This document shows positions 36,987-45,563 of a stretch of DNA of 64,000 nucleotides, piece after piece (the first letter of the stretch is position 1; each line of letters starts with the position of its first letter). Source of the DNA: Fidelibacterota bacterium. Its GTDB lineage: Bacteria > Fidelibacterota > Marinisomatia > Marinisomatales > TCS55. The notes beneath the pieces are model-generated. The model ran no database searches and had not been told where the DNA came from. It saw only the letters and a list, made by a program, of their open reading frames with translations. The stretch spans positions 62,001 through 126,000 of the forward strand of contig SCKN01000006.1 in assembly GCA_004124385.1 (NCBI GenBank), given 5' to 3'. The position numbers and the translations under genes are program-made.

Positions 36987-37873
36987 TCTCCCCTTTTCCC
37001 CCAACCCATTTTCTTGCTTAATACGTCAAAATAATTTGTATCTGAAAAAATAATCATCTGTGTTTTGTAACTGGCTTTGCGGATAGTGACTTTGGCGTGC
37101 AATTCTAATGATTCCTGGACTTGTCCATCTACGGCCAATCCTAAACCGCCGGATTGATTATCAGGGAATGTAATTTCAATTGTTTTATCATCAGGCATAA
37201 CGATGGGACGCAATGTTAACGTATGTGGACAGATGGGTGTCACAATCATTGCATCAAGGCTGGGCATAACAATGGGGCCACCTGCGGAAAGTGAATACGC
37301 CGTGGATCCCGTGGGCGTTGACACAATAATGCCGTCTGCTTTATAATGAGCCACATGATTCCCGTTGGCAGTTAACACACAATTTATCAAACGATAGGAA
37401 GAGCCACGATCGATAGTAATATCATTAAGAGCATTAAATAGTTGAGAGGCCTCTCCATTTTGCACTGTGCATTCCAAAACCATCCGTTCCAAAATTTCAT
37501 AATCACCCGAAGCCACTCTATCCAGTTTTTCAAACATATCATCAGTGGTTACTTCAGCCAAAAATCCCAACTCACCCAAGTGAATACCCAAAATGGGTGT
37601 TTCCCTACCCCCGACTGCTCGCGCCAAAGCCAAAAGTGTTCCATCGCCACCAAGTGACAGAATAAAATCCAGTTGCTTAAAATCGTCAGCAGACTCAATT
37701 ATACTGTAATCAAACTCCAGATTATCAACTGCTTTGGCCATAATGCGCGTTGTTAAAAATAAGTTTAATTCACGTTTTTCTGCCCATTGAGCAATTCTGG
37801 GAAGCACGTCCCAGAAAGCAGGCTTTTCTGTATTACCCCAGATACCAATTTTTTTTGGCTGACTGGACGGCAC
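36983..37873 (-). CDS. nadK: NAD kinase
   Basis: 296 residues from the GTG at 37871-37873, one base after the xseB stop and 8 bases after AAGGA; a TTG six codons earlier would overlap xseB and lacks a binding site. Phosphorylates NAD to NADP using ATP or polyphosphate. Diagnostic motifs: LGGDGTLL (the GGDG nucleotide motif), ILGIHLGELGFLAEV, YKADGIIVSTPTGSTAYSLSAGGPI and the C-terminal VDGQ. Last gene of the mltD-to-nadK run. Confidence 0.96.
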   Translation of the reverse strand: MPSSQPKKIGIWGNTEKPAFWDVLPRIAQWAEKRELNLFLTTRIMAKAVDNLEFDYSIIESADDFKQLDFILSLGGDGTLLALARAVGGRETPILGIHLGELGFLAEVTTDDMFEKLDRVASGDYEILERMVLECTVQNGEASQLFNALNDITIDRGSSYRLINCVLTANGNHVAHYKADGIIVSTPTGSTAYSLSAGGPIVMPSLDAMIVTPICPHTLTLRPIVMPDDKTIEITFPDNQSGGLGLAVDGQVQESLELHAKVTIRKASYKTQMIIFSDTNYFDVLSKKMGWGKRGE

Positions 37874-37874
37874 C

Positions 37875-38078
37875 CTATGAATCCTTACCAAGCTTATCCA
37901 TCAATTCACTTACCTTTTGTTCGGCGCCTGTTAACTGATCTCGTAATTGTTCAGACAGTTTGACACCTTCTTCAAACAATGTTAAACTTTTTTCCAACTG
38001 GAGGTCTTCAGATTCCATTTCCTGGACAATTTCCTCTAGTCTTTGGAATAATTCTTCGAATGATTTTTCTTTAGTCAT
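37875..38078 (-). CDS. xseB: exodeoxyribonuclease VII small subunit
   Basis: 67 residues, the usual length. SFEELFQRLEEIVQEMESEDLQLEKSLTLFEEGVKL is the XseB signature, two helices that bind the large subunit. It follows xseA after 14 bases. The complex degrades single-stranded DNA to acid-soluble oligonucleotides without metal. Confidence 0.96.
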   Translation of the reverse strand: MTKEKSFEELFQRLEEIVQEMESEDLQLEKSLTLFEEGVKLSEQLRDQLTGAEQKVSELMDKLGKDS

Positions 38079-38092
38079 AATTTAATTTACAC

Positions 38093-39307
38093 TTACTTTT
38101 TATTCGTTTTAGTATTCTTTTCTTTACGAGCTGCCAAGATTCCTTTGGCCAGCTGGAGATTAAACATTTCACCCATTTTTAATTCATCAGGGCTGTGAAT
38201 TATTTGGCCAGATTCAGTTGTGGCTATAGCGTATCCTCTGTCTAAAATACTTTTTGGATTTAATACGGACAATTCTGCTTGTAGTTTTTCCAACTGCCCA
38301 AATCGTAATTGCAGTTTCATCAAAATTGATTGTTTCATCATAACAGATAAATGGGTGTTAAGATTTTTCATGCCTTTTATCAACGTGTCGGGACGATGAA
38401 GAGAAAACCGATCTTGAATATGATCCATGTTCTGCCAATAATATTCCAGTTTATGTTCTAATAATATTGCTATTTTTTCATCTATCGCAATTAAAGCCTG
38501 CGTCAATTCTTCTATGCTCGGTGCAGCCAATTCAGCCGCAGCTGATGGCGTAGGCGCTCGAAGATCAGCGACTAAATCTGCAATCGTTATATCCGTCTCA
38601 TGACCCACAGCAGAAATGGTAGGTGTTTGGCAATTAAATATAGCATAGGCGACTTTTTCTTCATTAAACGGCCAGAGGTCTTCCAGCGATCCTCCTCCAC
38701 GACCAATAATGATTAAATCGAGTTCGCCACTAGTATCCATTTCCTGAATAGCATTCACAATATCTGCTGCTGCTGTGTCACCTTGGACGAGTGTTGGTCG
38801 TAATATCAAGTTTACGTAGGGCGCACGACGACCTAAAACATTAATCATATCCTGAACTGCAGCGCCGGTTTTTGATGTAATTAAACCAATCGTTTGGGGT
38901 ATTTTGGGTAATTGTTTTTTGAATTCATCCGAAAATAACCCAGCGGCTGACAATTCTTTTTTTAATGCTTCAAAAGCGAGAAATAATGTTCCCAAACCAG
39001 CCGGCTCTAAACGTGTTGCTACTAATTGATATTGACCTCGGGGAGCATATACAGAAATCCTGCCGTTGAGCAATATCTTCATTCCGTTTTCCGGCTTAAA
39101 ATGCAAGTACTGATTATTACCTTTAAACATTACACATCGAATTTCGGCTTCATTATCTTTTAAAGTGAAATACATATGTCCGGAAGAATGATGTATAAAA
39201 TTTGAGATTTCTCCTTCTACCCAAAGTTGGGAAAACGATCCTTCCAGAATTTCTTTTACTTGACGGGTTAATTCGCCAACGGATAAAAAATTTTTATTTG
39301 ATATCAT
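38093..39307 (-). CDS. xseA: exodeoxyribonuclease VII large subunit
   Basis: 404 residues. An N-terminal OB-fold (LWVEGEISNFIHHSSGHMYFTLKD) binds DNA. The catalytic core has TSKTGAAVQDMINVLGRR, LIIIGRGGGSLEDLWPFNEE and SAVGHETDITIADLVADLRAPTPSAAAEL, the invariant XseA stretch. A coiled-coil region and the short C-terminal YAI segment follow. It overlaps the nuclease gene upstream by four bases. Confidence 0.97.
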   Translation of the reverse strand: MISNKNFLSVGELTRQVKEILEGSFSQLWVEGEISNFIHHSSGHMYFTLKDNEAEIRCVMFKGNNQYLHFKPENGMKILLNGRISVYAPRGQYQLVATRLEPAGLGTLFLAFEALKKELSAAGLFSDEFKKQLPKIPQTIGLITSKTGAAVQDMINVLGRRAPYVNLILRPTLVQGDTAAADIVNAIQEMDTSGELDLIIIGRGGGSLEDLWPFNEEKVAYAIFNCQTPTISAVGHETDITIADLVADLRAPTPSAAAELAAPSIEELTQALIAIDEKIAILLEHKLEYYWQNMDHIQDRFSLHRPDTLIKGMKNLNTHLSVMMKQSILMKLQLRFGQLEKLQAELSVLNPKSILDRGYAIATTESGQIIHSPDELKMGEMFNLQLAKGILAARKEKNTKTNKK

Positions 39308-40167
39308 TTCGGTGGTTCAGGTGCGCCAGCTGCCAGCCAGCAGGAATACCAATACGAAGCGACCAATACAGTTGCCCTGCCTAATCGGTCATGGACAACA
39401 TCTTCCGTTTCAGCATATAGTATTTTTAGATATCGATCTTCAAATGCGAGCACGTTATATGATTGAAGCTGTTTTGCTTGTTCATGAGTTAAGTGCCTTC
39501 GGGCAATAGAATCTGCATCTAATAAACGAGGATATACACTAAAGGAATCTCTCGTAATATTTAATGCTGTTTCGATATAGTTATCAATTTTATATATTTT
39601 CCCAACGGGATCGATTTCAAGAATGAGTTCATCTACCATCCGTGATTCCCACCGAAAATGAACACCATCGTTTCCTGTTAATTGACCGTTATAATTCGCG
39701 CAGGTGTGGAGCGGCATGTGCAAATCAGCGACGTAATGTCCCATATGTCCCATATAATAAAGTGCTTCATCCCAGCGATTATATTTAAACATTTTTACAA
39801 GAATATTTGCAGTCTCATCTATTGACCAGGGAGCCATACCCCATTTTTTAATATCATCTTCACCAAATCTCTTCACCAGTTCTTCGTAACTGATATTTAA
39901 TTCTTCAAAGGGAAATGAAGTATAGAAATCAGCATCGATAAAATGCCGATGAAATTCATCACGGTGAATATCTTTAATAAAATCTGCTACAGGAGCAAAG
40001 AGTGCCAATTCATCAGCATGAGAGGCTGTATACATTCCAAGATCGCCCTCAATAATTTGAGCAGCCTTGTAATTTATTCGTCTATGAACATCATACCCCC
40101 AGCCCCAAATAAAACTAGATAGAACTAGGGGGAGTATCCAACAAAATACTCTTATTGTATAGCCCAT
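39304..40167 (-). CDS. S1/P1 nuclease / zinc phospholipase C superfamily protein
   Basis: 287 residues with an N-terminal signal peptide (about 1-20). If the signal is cut before W23 the mature protein starts WGYDVH, reproducing the W1...H6 zinc spacing of S1/P1 nucleases. Further zinc ligands are in HMGHYVADLHMPLHT (HxxxD..H) and GNDGVHFRWESRMVD. These motifs define the trinuclear zinc fold shared by S1/P1 nuclease and phospholipase C. It is thus probably a secreted or periplasmic nuclease or phosphodiesterase. Clustering with xseA/xseB fits nucleic-acid turnover but does not prove it. The C-terminus (AAGAPEPPK) is the typical end of this bacterial family. Confidence 0.75.
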   Translation of the reverse strand: MGYTIRVFCWILPLVLSSFIWGWGYDVHRRINYKAAQIIEGDLGMYTASHADELALFAPVADFIKDIHRDEFHRHFIDADFYTSFPFEELNISYEELVKRFGEDDIKKWGMAPWSIDETANILVKMFKYNRWDEALYYMGHMGHYVADLHMPLHTCANYNGQLTGNDGVHFRWESRMVDELILEIDPVGKIYKIDNYIETALNITRDSFSVYPRLLDADSIARRHLTHEQAKQLQSYNVLAFEDRYLKILYAETEDVVHDRLGRATVLVASYWYSCWLAAGAPEPPK

Positions 40168-40182
40168 AAATTAATTTATGAT

Positions 40183-40278
40183 TTATATTTTCTTTTTCTT
40201 ATGTCTATTAGCACGCAGACGTTTCTTACGCTTATGCGTATTCATCTTGCGCTTCTTACGTTTTTTTCCGCAGGGCAT
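40183..40278 (-). CDS. AURKAIP1/COX24-domain small basic protein
   Basis: 31 residues, ATG 40276-40278 to TAA 40183-40185. It begins MPCGKKRKKRKMNTHKRKKR and ends RANRHKKKKI: over half Lys/Arg/His. The KMxTHKRKKRLRxNRHKKK pattern is the COX24/mS38-type domain found as a stand-alone peptide in Bacteroidota and relatives, thought to be a ribosome-associated protein like mycobacterial bS22. It sits 9 bases after HU. Too short for most gene finders. Confidence 0.8.
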   Translation of the reverse strand: MPCGKKRKKRKMNTHKRKKRLRANRHKKKKI

Positions 40279-40287
40279 ATGTTACTT

Positions 40288-40578
40288 TCAATTATTGGTT
40301 AAAATATCATTGACGCGTTCCCGCATATGTTTGGCGGGTTTGAATGAGGGTGCATTTCTTTCTGGTAAATAAATGGGTGCACCCGTTCCGGGATTCCGTG
40401 CTTTTTTCGGTTTGCGATGTTTTACAACAAATGTACCGAAACCACGTAATTCCACGCGTTCATTTTTTGCAAGGGATTCAATAATGGCTGTCATAACACC
40501 GTTCATAACGGCTTCTGTTTCCACTTTTGTTAATCCTGTTGCGAGTGAGACTTCATTAATTATATCCTGTTTAGTCAT
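40288..40578 (-). CDS. HU/IHF-family DNA-binding protein
   Basis: 96 residues from the ATG at 40576-40578 (MTKQDIIN), with AGAAG just ahead; upstream in-frame Mets at 40587 and 40623 would run towards or into mltD. The family signature is complete: TKQDIINEVSLATGLTK, ELRGFGTFVVKHRKPKKARNPGTGAPI, then RNAPSFKPAKHMRERVN. The beta-arm has Pro in the NPGTG turn. It bends and packages DNA as a dimer. It could be HU or an IHF-like subunit; the sequence does not decide. Confidence 0.92.
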   Translation of the reverse strand: MTKQDIINEVSLATGLTKVETEAVMNGVMTAIIESLAKNERVELRGFGTFVVKHRKPKKARNPGTGAPIYLPERNAPSFKPAKHMRERVNDILTNN

Positions 40579-40604
40579 GGTTCTTCTCATAGACAAGGTT
40601 AAGG

Positions 40605-42236
40605 TTATCCTTGTTTTACCCATAAAACAAGTTTTTGTCCGGGGTATATATACTGTCCATAGGAAATATTATTCCAGCGCCTTATCTTTACAGCGCGGGT
40701 ACCATAATCTTCGGCAATATGGCCTAATGTATCCCCTCTTCTGACTGTGTATACGACTTTAATATGTCCAGCCGGTCCATCATGAGAAGCATAGGCCCCC
40801 CTAATAGGAATGGTTAATTTTTGCCCTATTTTAATCTTGTGTCTATTACGAATTTTATTAACCGAAGCAAGATCATGGATAGACACTTTATATTTTTTGG
40901 AAATCGTTGATAAACTTTCCCCCCTTCGGACTTTATGAACAACATATTGTGGAGCAAAACGTTGATCAATCGGGAGGGCATTAAAATTTGCAGAAAACTG
41001 ATCCTTACTTCCCTTTGGAATCCGTAATGTATAGGTACCATTTTGAGGAGTGGCCGATTGGCGTAATTCTGGATTATAATATTTTAGTGTTTTTAAACTG
41101 ATACCTGCAGCGCGTGCTATTACTGAAAGGTCTGCACTTTTTTCCAATTCAACTTTATCAAATTCAAAAGGGGATTTTTTTTTGCTAGAATTAGAGGAAA
41201 ATCCATATTCATCCGGATTTCGGGAAATGATAGCCGCTGACAAATAATAGGGTATATAATTGCGAGTTTCTTTGGGAAGTGAATGAAGCTGCCAAAAATC
41301 GGATGTCTGGTGCAATCGCATGGCTCTGTGAATACGTCCTGAACCAGAATTATAAGCAGCTAGTGCCAGGTACCAATGGTCAAATTCAGCAAATAAATCT
41401 TTTAAATAAGCAGCAGCAGCATAAGTGGATTTGATAGGATCCCGACGTTCATCCACATACCAGTCACGCTTTAAGCCATACATTTTACCTGTGGAGTAAA
41501 CGAATTGCCACATACCTGACGCGCTTGCTTTTGAAAATGCTTTGGGATTTAAACCAGATTCAATCATTGCCAAGTTGATTAATTCTTCAGGTAATTCCTG
41601 TTCATCCAATATTTTATTTATCAAACCTCCATATTCTGGCAGACGGTCCAACCAAATTTGAAATTGCTTTCGTCCTTTGGTTTGAAAATAATGAATAAAC
41701 TGGTCAACCGTTTTGTTCCGGACAAGTGGTATATGTCCATCACGATCATCTACAATAATAAATTTACTAATTCCCATTTCCATTTCAACGGGAACTGTTG
41801 CATCTTTTATCATTTGCCGTGCATAAGCAGCTGAAATAGGCGCATCTGATAATTCCAGAGTATGGAGACGCTTTGTATATATTTCATCCAATGAAGCAAT
41901 GAAACGATCGAATTCTTCCTGGTCTGCATCCGTTTTTTCTCCCAGTTGATCTGCCTCTCCTAGTAAATCATAAATTCGATCCAGATAATAAATGACTTCT
42001 AATGTATCTTTGTGAACATCAGCAATCATTGCTTCTGTCAAAAACACTTTAACATCAAAAAGTAACTGCGGTAAACGATTGACAGACCCATTGCCATTTG
42101 AATAATTGGCATGTTCAGTAACATTAATACTATTACTATCCAATTCTTCAGAATTAGACATTGGCATTTCTTGGGCAATCAGCAAGATTGTCAAAAAGTT
42201 CAATGCGATACAAATTCGTGTAAATTCTTTTATCAT
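40605..42236 (-). CDS. mltD: lytic transglycosylase MltD-like with two LysM domains
   Basis: 543 residues. Signal peptide (about 1-21), a helical region (60-180), an SLT domain with catalytic E226 (AMIESGLNPKAFSKASASGMWQF), TYAAAAYLKDLF and LALAAYNSGSGRIHRAM. Two LysM domains lie at about 434-478 (VHKVRRGESLSTISKKYKVS) and 493-538 (VYTVRRGDTLGHIAEDYG), which bind peptidoglycan. It cleaves the glycan strand with formation of anhydro-MurNAc. Head of the mltD-HU-COX24-nuclease-xseA-xseB-nadK run, with a good promoter candidate ahead. Confidence 0.93.
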   Translation of the reverse strand: MIKEFTRICIALNFLTILLIAQEMPMSNSEELDSNSINVTEHANYSNGNGSVNRLPQLLFDVKVFLTEAMIADVHKDTLEVIYYLDRIYDLLGEADQLGEKTDADQEEFDRFIASLDEIYTKRLHTLELSDAPISAAYARQMIKDATVPVEMEMGISKFIIVDDRDGHIPLVRNKTVDQFIHYFQTKGRKQFQIWLDRLPEYGGLINKILDEQELPEELINLAMIESGLNPKAFSKASASGMWQFVYSTGKMYGLKRDWYVDERRDPIKSTYAAAAYLKDLFAEFDHWYLALAAYNSGSGRIHRAMRLHQTSDFWQLHSLPKETRNYIPYYLSAAIISRNPDEYGFSSNSSKKKSPFEFDKVELEKSADLSVIARAAGISLKTLKYYNPELRQSATPQNGTYTLRIPKGSKDQFSANFNALPIDQRFAPQYVVHKVRRGESLSTISKKYKVSIHDLASVNKIRNRHKIKIGQKLTIPIRGAYASHDGPAGHIKVVYTVRRGDTLGHIAEDYGTRAVKIRRWNNISYGQYIYPGQKLVLWVKQG

Positions 42237-42266
42237 AAGGTTTTAGAGCAAAATTTGGAAGGCAAA

Positions 42267-42294
42267 ATTAGACGATAACACAGGGGCCAGTCAA
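42267..42294 (-). promoter_or_regulatory. candidate mltD promoter
   Basis: Minus-strand TTGACT (42289-42294), 16-base spacer, TCTAAT (42267-42272), each one mismatch from the sigma-70 consensus. The -10 continues as TAATTTTG, an exact match to the Bacteroidota TAnnTTTG element. Predicted start lies about 24 bases ahead of the mltD ATG, in the 173-base gap after DUF2851. The rest of that gap shows nothing I can name. Confidence 0.5.
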
Positions 42295-42409
42295 GTGCTT
42301 TACTTTATAAATTTTGAATAATATTTATGCAATTGGGGTTCAATTCAAACAGGCTTTTCATCTTTCACATCAATTTTAAATAGAAGTTCCCCATTGAAAA
42401 CAATATGAA

Positions 42410-43534
42410 TCAATTTTTGAGATGTTTCAGATTTAAATCTTTTATTGGACATACTTTACAAAAACGAGGATTACAAAATTCTTTTTCCACTTGCAATAAT
42501 CCTTGGACTACTACAACTGAACACAATTCCTTCCTTGAAAAATATTTTCCGAAAATTTTTGCTTGCTTACCATAAGGGTTCTGTAGTTTTAATTCATTCC
42601 AAGCATGTTTCCATTTTTTATATTTTTTATGATTATTGTCTTCTATTGCCTGTGCAGCAAAACAAGGATAAAAGTAATTAATACAACACTCAATTAAAAT
42701 ACTCTTACCTCCGCTGGTACAAACATCCATTAAGCGTTTAATGAAAACAGTATGATTTGTAAAGTTCTTTTCTTCAATAACGCTCATAAAAGATATTAAT
42801 TCAGCCAAAAGTGTTAATCGATTTTCAGGCCATTGAGCTGGACGAATCCCGCAATGTTCCCATTCTATATTTTGAGCATTTCTTTTTATATACTCTAATT
42901 GATTGGAAGTGGATAAAGAAATCAATGCTCGTGTGTCAATTGTATGTATTAAGAATAAAAAACCAACTTCATTTCCACCAGAACCGAGGGGTTTTGCTAA
43001 TTGTTCAACAGCATTTTCTTTTCTGCATAAATTTACTTTTTCACGCCAGCGCCTAGAACTCATTATTTTTAAAGAAGCAATACTATTTTTTGAAATGTTT
43101 TTCACATTTAAACTGCAACCCCATTGCTTAACATAAGGTAAAATTAAAGTATGTATTACAGGTGAATAATTTTGTGATGCTTTTCTAATTAGATGTAAAA
43201 TGACATTTTTATAATTTAAATCTTGGTCATGTCCATGAGCATACCAATCCCGTTCATAGATATGGCATTCAATATCTCCTTTCACAAATTTCCCTTCCAT
43301 AAATAATTGAGCACCTTTTATATCTGGACCTTTATTGAGATTATGATACCCATGATTAATGATGATCAAATGAGAACCAGTATTTGTTTGCAGCATTTTA
43401 CCAATCGGCATTGAAAACCACTGGTTGATTAAATCAATCTCTTGACCTAACTGCGGTTCATAAATCGCTTGGGTTGGAAAAACGTTATTGTCGGGAATTA
43501 TATATTGGTTGAATTTGGATCTCGAGCGGCCCAT
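42410..43534 (-). CDS. DUF2851 family protein
   Basis: 374 residues, function unknown. It matches the DUF2851 family by GYHNLNKGPDIKGAQLFMEGKFVKGDIECHIYERDWYAHGHDQDLNYKNVILHLI: the GPDF/I..A, G.IE.H.....W..H.HD.D..Y.NVILH pattern with its acidic and His residues. The fold resembles restriction-endonuclease-like proteins in published family descriptions, which I cannot test here. The C-terminus has four Cys (CNPRFCKVCPIKDL), compatible with a metal or iron-sulfur site. The ATG overlaps the plsC 3' end by 37 bases. Confidence 0.72.
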   Translation of the reverse strand: MGRSRSKFNQYIIPDNNVFPTQAIYEPQLGQEIDLINQWFSMPIGKMLQTNTGSHLIIINHGYHNLNKGPDIKGAQLFMEGKFVKGDIECHIYERDWYAHGHDQDLNYKNVILHLIRKASQNYSPVIHTLILPYVKQWGCSLNVKNISKNSIASLKIMSSRRWREKVNLCRKENAVEQLAKPLGSGGNEVGFLFLIHTIDTRALISLSTSNQLEYIKRNAQNIEWEHCGIRPAQWPENRLTLLAELISFMSVIEEKNFTNHTVFIKRLMDVCTSGGKSILIECCINYFYPCFAAQAIEDNNHKKYKKWKHAWNELKLQNPYGKQAKIFGKYFSRKELCSVVVVQGLLQVEKEFCNPRFCKVCPIKDLNLKHLKN

Positions 43535-44271
43535 GTTGACTTTAAATTTACAACTTTATTACGAAGAAGTTCAGTAACTCTATTGCGTTCTTCTAACGAA
43601 TATTTCGATGTATCTATTGGGTGACCAATTTCCAAGTGGATGGGTTTAGGTGTAATGCTAAAAGACCCTTTTTTTACAACATCAAATGTATCACATATAG
43701 CCATAGGGACCAGTGGCAGGCCTGTTTGAATAGATAGTATAGCTCCACCCTTTTTAAAGGGTTTCATGTTGCCATCCAAACTTCGGGTACCTTCAGGAAA
43801 TATCATAATAGATCGGGGATATTTTTGTAAAGATTTCTTTGCCAATTCCATGGAAGCAAGTGCTGCATTATGGTTTTTTCGCTCCACAAATATATGTCTG
43901 CCTAAAATCATCGCCCAACCAAGGAATGGAATTTTTTTCAATTCTTTTTTTGCCAAAAAAACTAAACTGTATGGTAAAGCTGCAAATACCAGAAATATAT
44001 CGAAAGCGGATTCGTGATTTGCAATAAAAACATATTGCTGATCAGGATTTAAATGCTCTAGGCCATTTATCGAATAGGTTATTCCACTAATGTATAATAA
44101 TATTCTAGACCATCGTTTTGCAACCCAAGCAATAGGACGTCCACTCCAATCAAATAATGATAAAACAATACCTATGGAGGCCCATATCAACGTCCATATA
44201 ATTATATTAAATAAGACCCAAATGAATCGAATCAGCCGATGACCTCTATGTCCATATACGGTTGCAAACAT
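43498..44271 (-). CDS. plsC: 1-acyl-sn-glycerol-3-phosphate acyltransferase
   Basis: 257 residues. Membrane segment near the N-terminus (about 15-40), then the acyltransferase motifs NHESAFD (HX4D), VERKNHNAALASM and FPEGTRS, followed by LPLVPMAI. It acylates lysophosphatidate in phospholipid synthesis. The assigned ATG overlaps serS by 40 bases with no ribosome-binding sequence; a later non-ATG start near LIRFIW is possible. Confidence 0.93.
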   Translation of the reverse strand: MFATVYGHRGHRLIRFIWVLFNIIIWTLIWASIGIVLSLFDWSGRPIAWVAKRWSRILLYISGITYSINGLEHLNPDQQYVFIANHESAFDIFLVFAALPYSLVFLAKKELKKIPFLGWAMILGRHIFVERKNHNAALASMELAKKSLQKYPRSIMIFPEGTRSLDGNMKPFKKGGAILSIQTGLPLVPMAICDTFDVVKKGSFSITPKPIHLEIGHPIDTSKYSLEERNRVTELLRNKVVNLKSTWAARDPNSTNI

Positions 44272-45500
44272 TTGGGAACAATGACTTTGCCATCAGGAGT
44301 TTGATAGGTTTCAAGCAAAGCAATCATCAATCGAGGTGTAGCAACACCAGAACCATTTAGTGTGTGGACATAATCCGTCTTATTATCCTTTGATCGCCGA
44401 TAACGAATATTTCCCCGGCGTGCTTGAAAGTCTTCAAAATTGCTACAGGATGACACTTCTAACCATTGATTTTCAGCTGGAGACCACACTTCCAAATCAT
44501 AACATTTAGCGGCAGAAAAACTCAAGTCTCCAGTACAAAGCTCTAACACTCTGTAATGCAACCCAAATGATTGTAGAATGGCTTCAGCATTGGCCAATAA
44601 ATTTTCTAGTTCATCATAGGATGTTTCAGGTTTAACAAATTTGACCATTTCTACTTTATTAAATTGATGAACGCGTAATAAACCTCTATTCTCCTTACCA
44701 TACGATCCAGCCTCACGACGAAAACATGCTGAATAAGCTGAATAATTGATGGGCATTTTATCTTCATCCAGAATTTCATCTGCATGAATATTTGTAACGG
44801 GAACTTCTGCAGTCGGAATCAAATACAGTTGATCTTTTTCTGTATGATACATGTCTTCTGCAAATTTGGGTAACTGACCGCATGTATAAAGTGCAGCTGC
44901 TTTCGCCAAAAATGGCGGAAACACTTCCGTATAACCATGTTCCCTAACATGAAAATCCAGCATAAAATTAATTAAAGCTCTTTCCAGTTTTGCTCCTAAT
45001 CCCATATATAACGGGAAAGCTGAACCCGCTATTTTCGCAGAACGTTCAAAATCCAATAAATTGAGTATCAATCCTAATTCAAGGTGATCCTTTAATTCAT
45101 AATCAAATTCAGGTTTCTCACCCCAAACCTTAACAATTTTATTATCTTTCTCATCTTTACCTTTAGGCACAGATTCATGGGGGATGTTTGGTATGACTTC
45201 CAAAGCAGACTGAATTTGAGTTTTATAGGAGCCCGCTTTATCTTCTAACTTATCAATCTTTTCGCCCATTTCACGCATAGATAATATGGCATGATTGGCA
45301 TCACCGCCAGAGCGTTTTACATTTGCAATTTCTTCTGACACACGATTGCGTTCGGCTCTTAAATCATTCACTTCTGTCAGAATTTCCCGATGCTGTGCAT
45401 CAATATCCAATAATGATTTAATATTTACGTGCTCACCTTTTGCTGCAACAGCAAGTTGGATTGCATCTGGGTTATTACGAATGCGGGATATGGATAACAT
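44232..45500 (-). CDS. serS: seryl-tRNA synthetase
   Basis: 422 residues, full length. N-terminal tRNA-binding coiled coil (27-105), then the class II catalytic domain with motif 2 (CFRREAGSYGKENRGLLRVHQFNKVE) and motif 3 (NGSGVATPRLMIALLE), and the TAEVPVTN segment. First gene of the serS-plsC-DUF2851 run. Confidence 0.97.
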   Translation of the reverse strand: MLSISRIRNNPDAIQLAVAAKGEHVNIKSLLDIDAQHREILTEVNDLRAERNRVSEEIANVKRSGGDANHAILSMREMGEKIDKLEDKAGSYKTQIQSALEVIPNIPHESVPKGKDEKDNKIVKVWGEKPEFDYELKDHLELGLILNLLDFERSAKIAGSAFPLYMGLGAKLERALINFMLDFHVREHGYTEVFPPFLAKAAALYTCGQLPKFAEDMYHTEKDQLYLIPTAEVPVTNIHADEILDEDKMPINYSAYSACFRREAGSYGKENRGLLRVHQFNKVEMVKFVKPETSYDELENLLANAEAILQSFGLHYRVLELCTGDLSFSAAKCYDLEVWSPAENQWLEVSSCSNFEDFQARRGNIRYRRSKDNKTDYVHTLNGSGVATPRLMIALLETYQTPDGKVIVPKCLQPYMDIEVIG

Positions 45501-45529
45501 TTAAATACGTTTAATTATTGAACCTAAAA

Positions 45530-45556
45530 ATTAGATCGTATATGGAGGATTTACAA
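45530..45556 (-). promoter_or_regulatory. candidate serS promoter
   Basis: Minus-strand TTGTAA (45551-45556), 15-base spacer, TCTAAT (45530-45535), continuing TAATTTTT. The -10 block TCTAATTTT is identical to that ahead of mltD, and the predicted start is about 22 bases from the ATG. Spacer is short. Confidence 0.3.
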
Positions 45557-45563
45557 CGGTATA

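Noticed and set aside
36983-37891. NAD kinase start at TTG 37891
   Set aside because: It overlaps xseB and lacks a binding site; the GTG at 37873 has AAGGA at 8 bases.
42330-42410. Terminator from CAATTGGGG ... CCCCATTG near DUF2851
   Set aside because: Loop of more than 50 bases and no U-tract.
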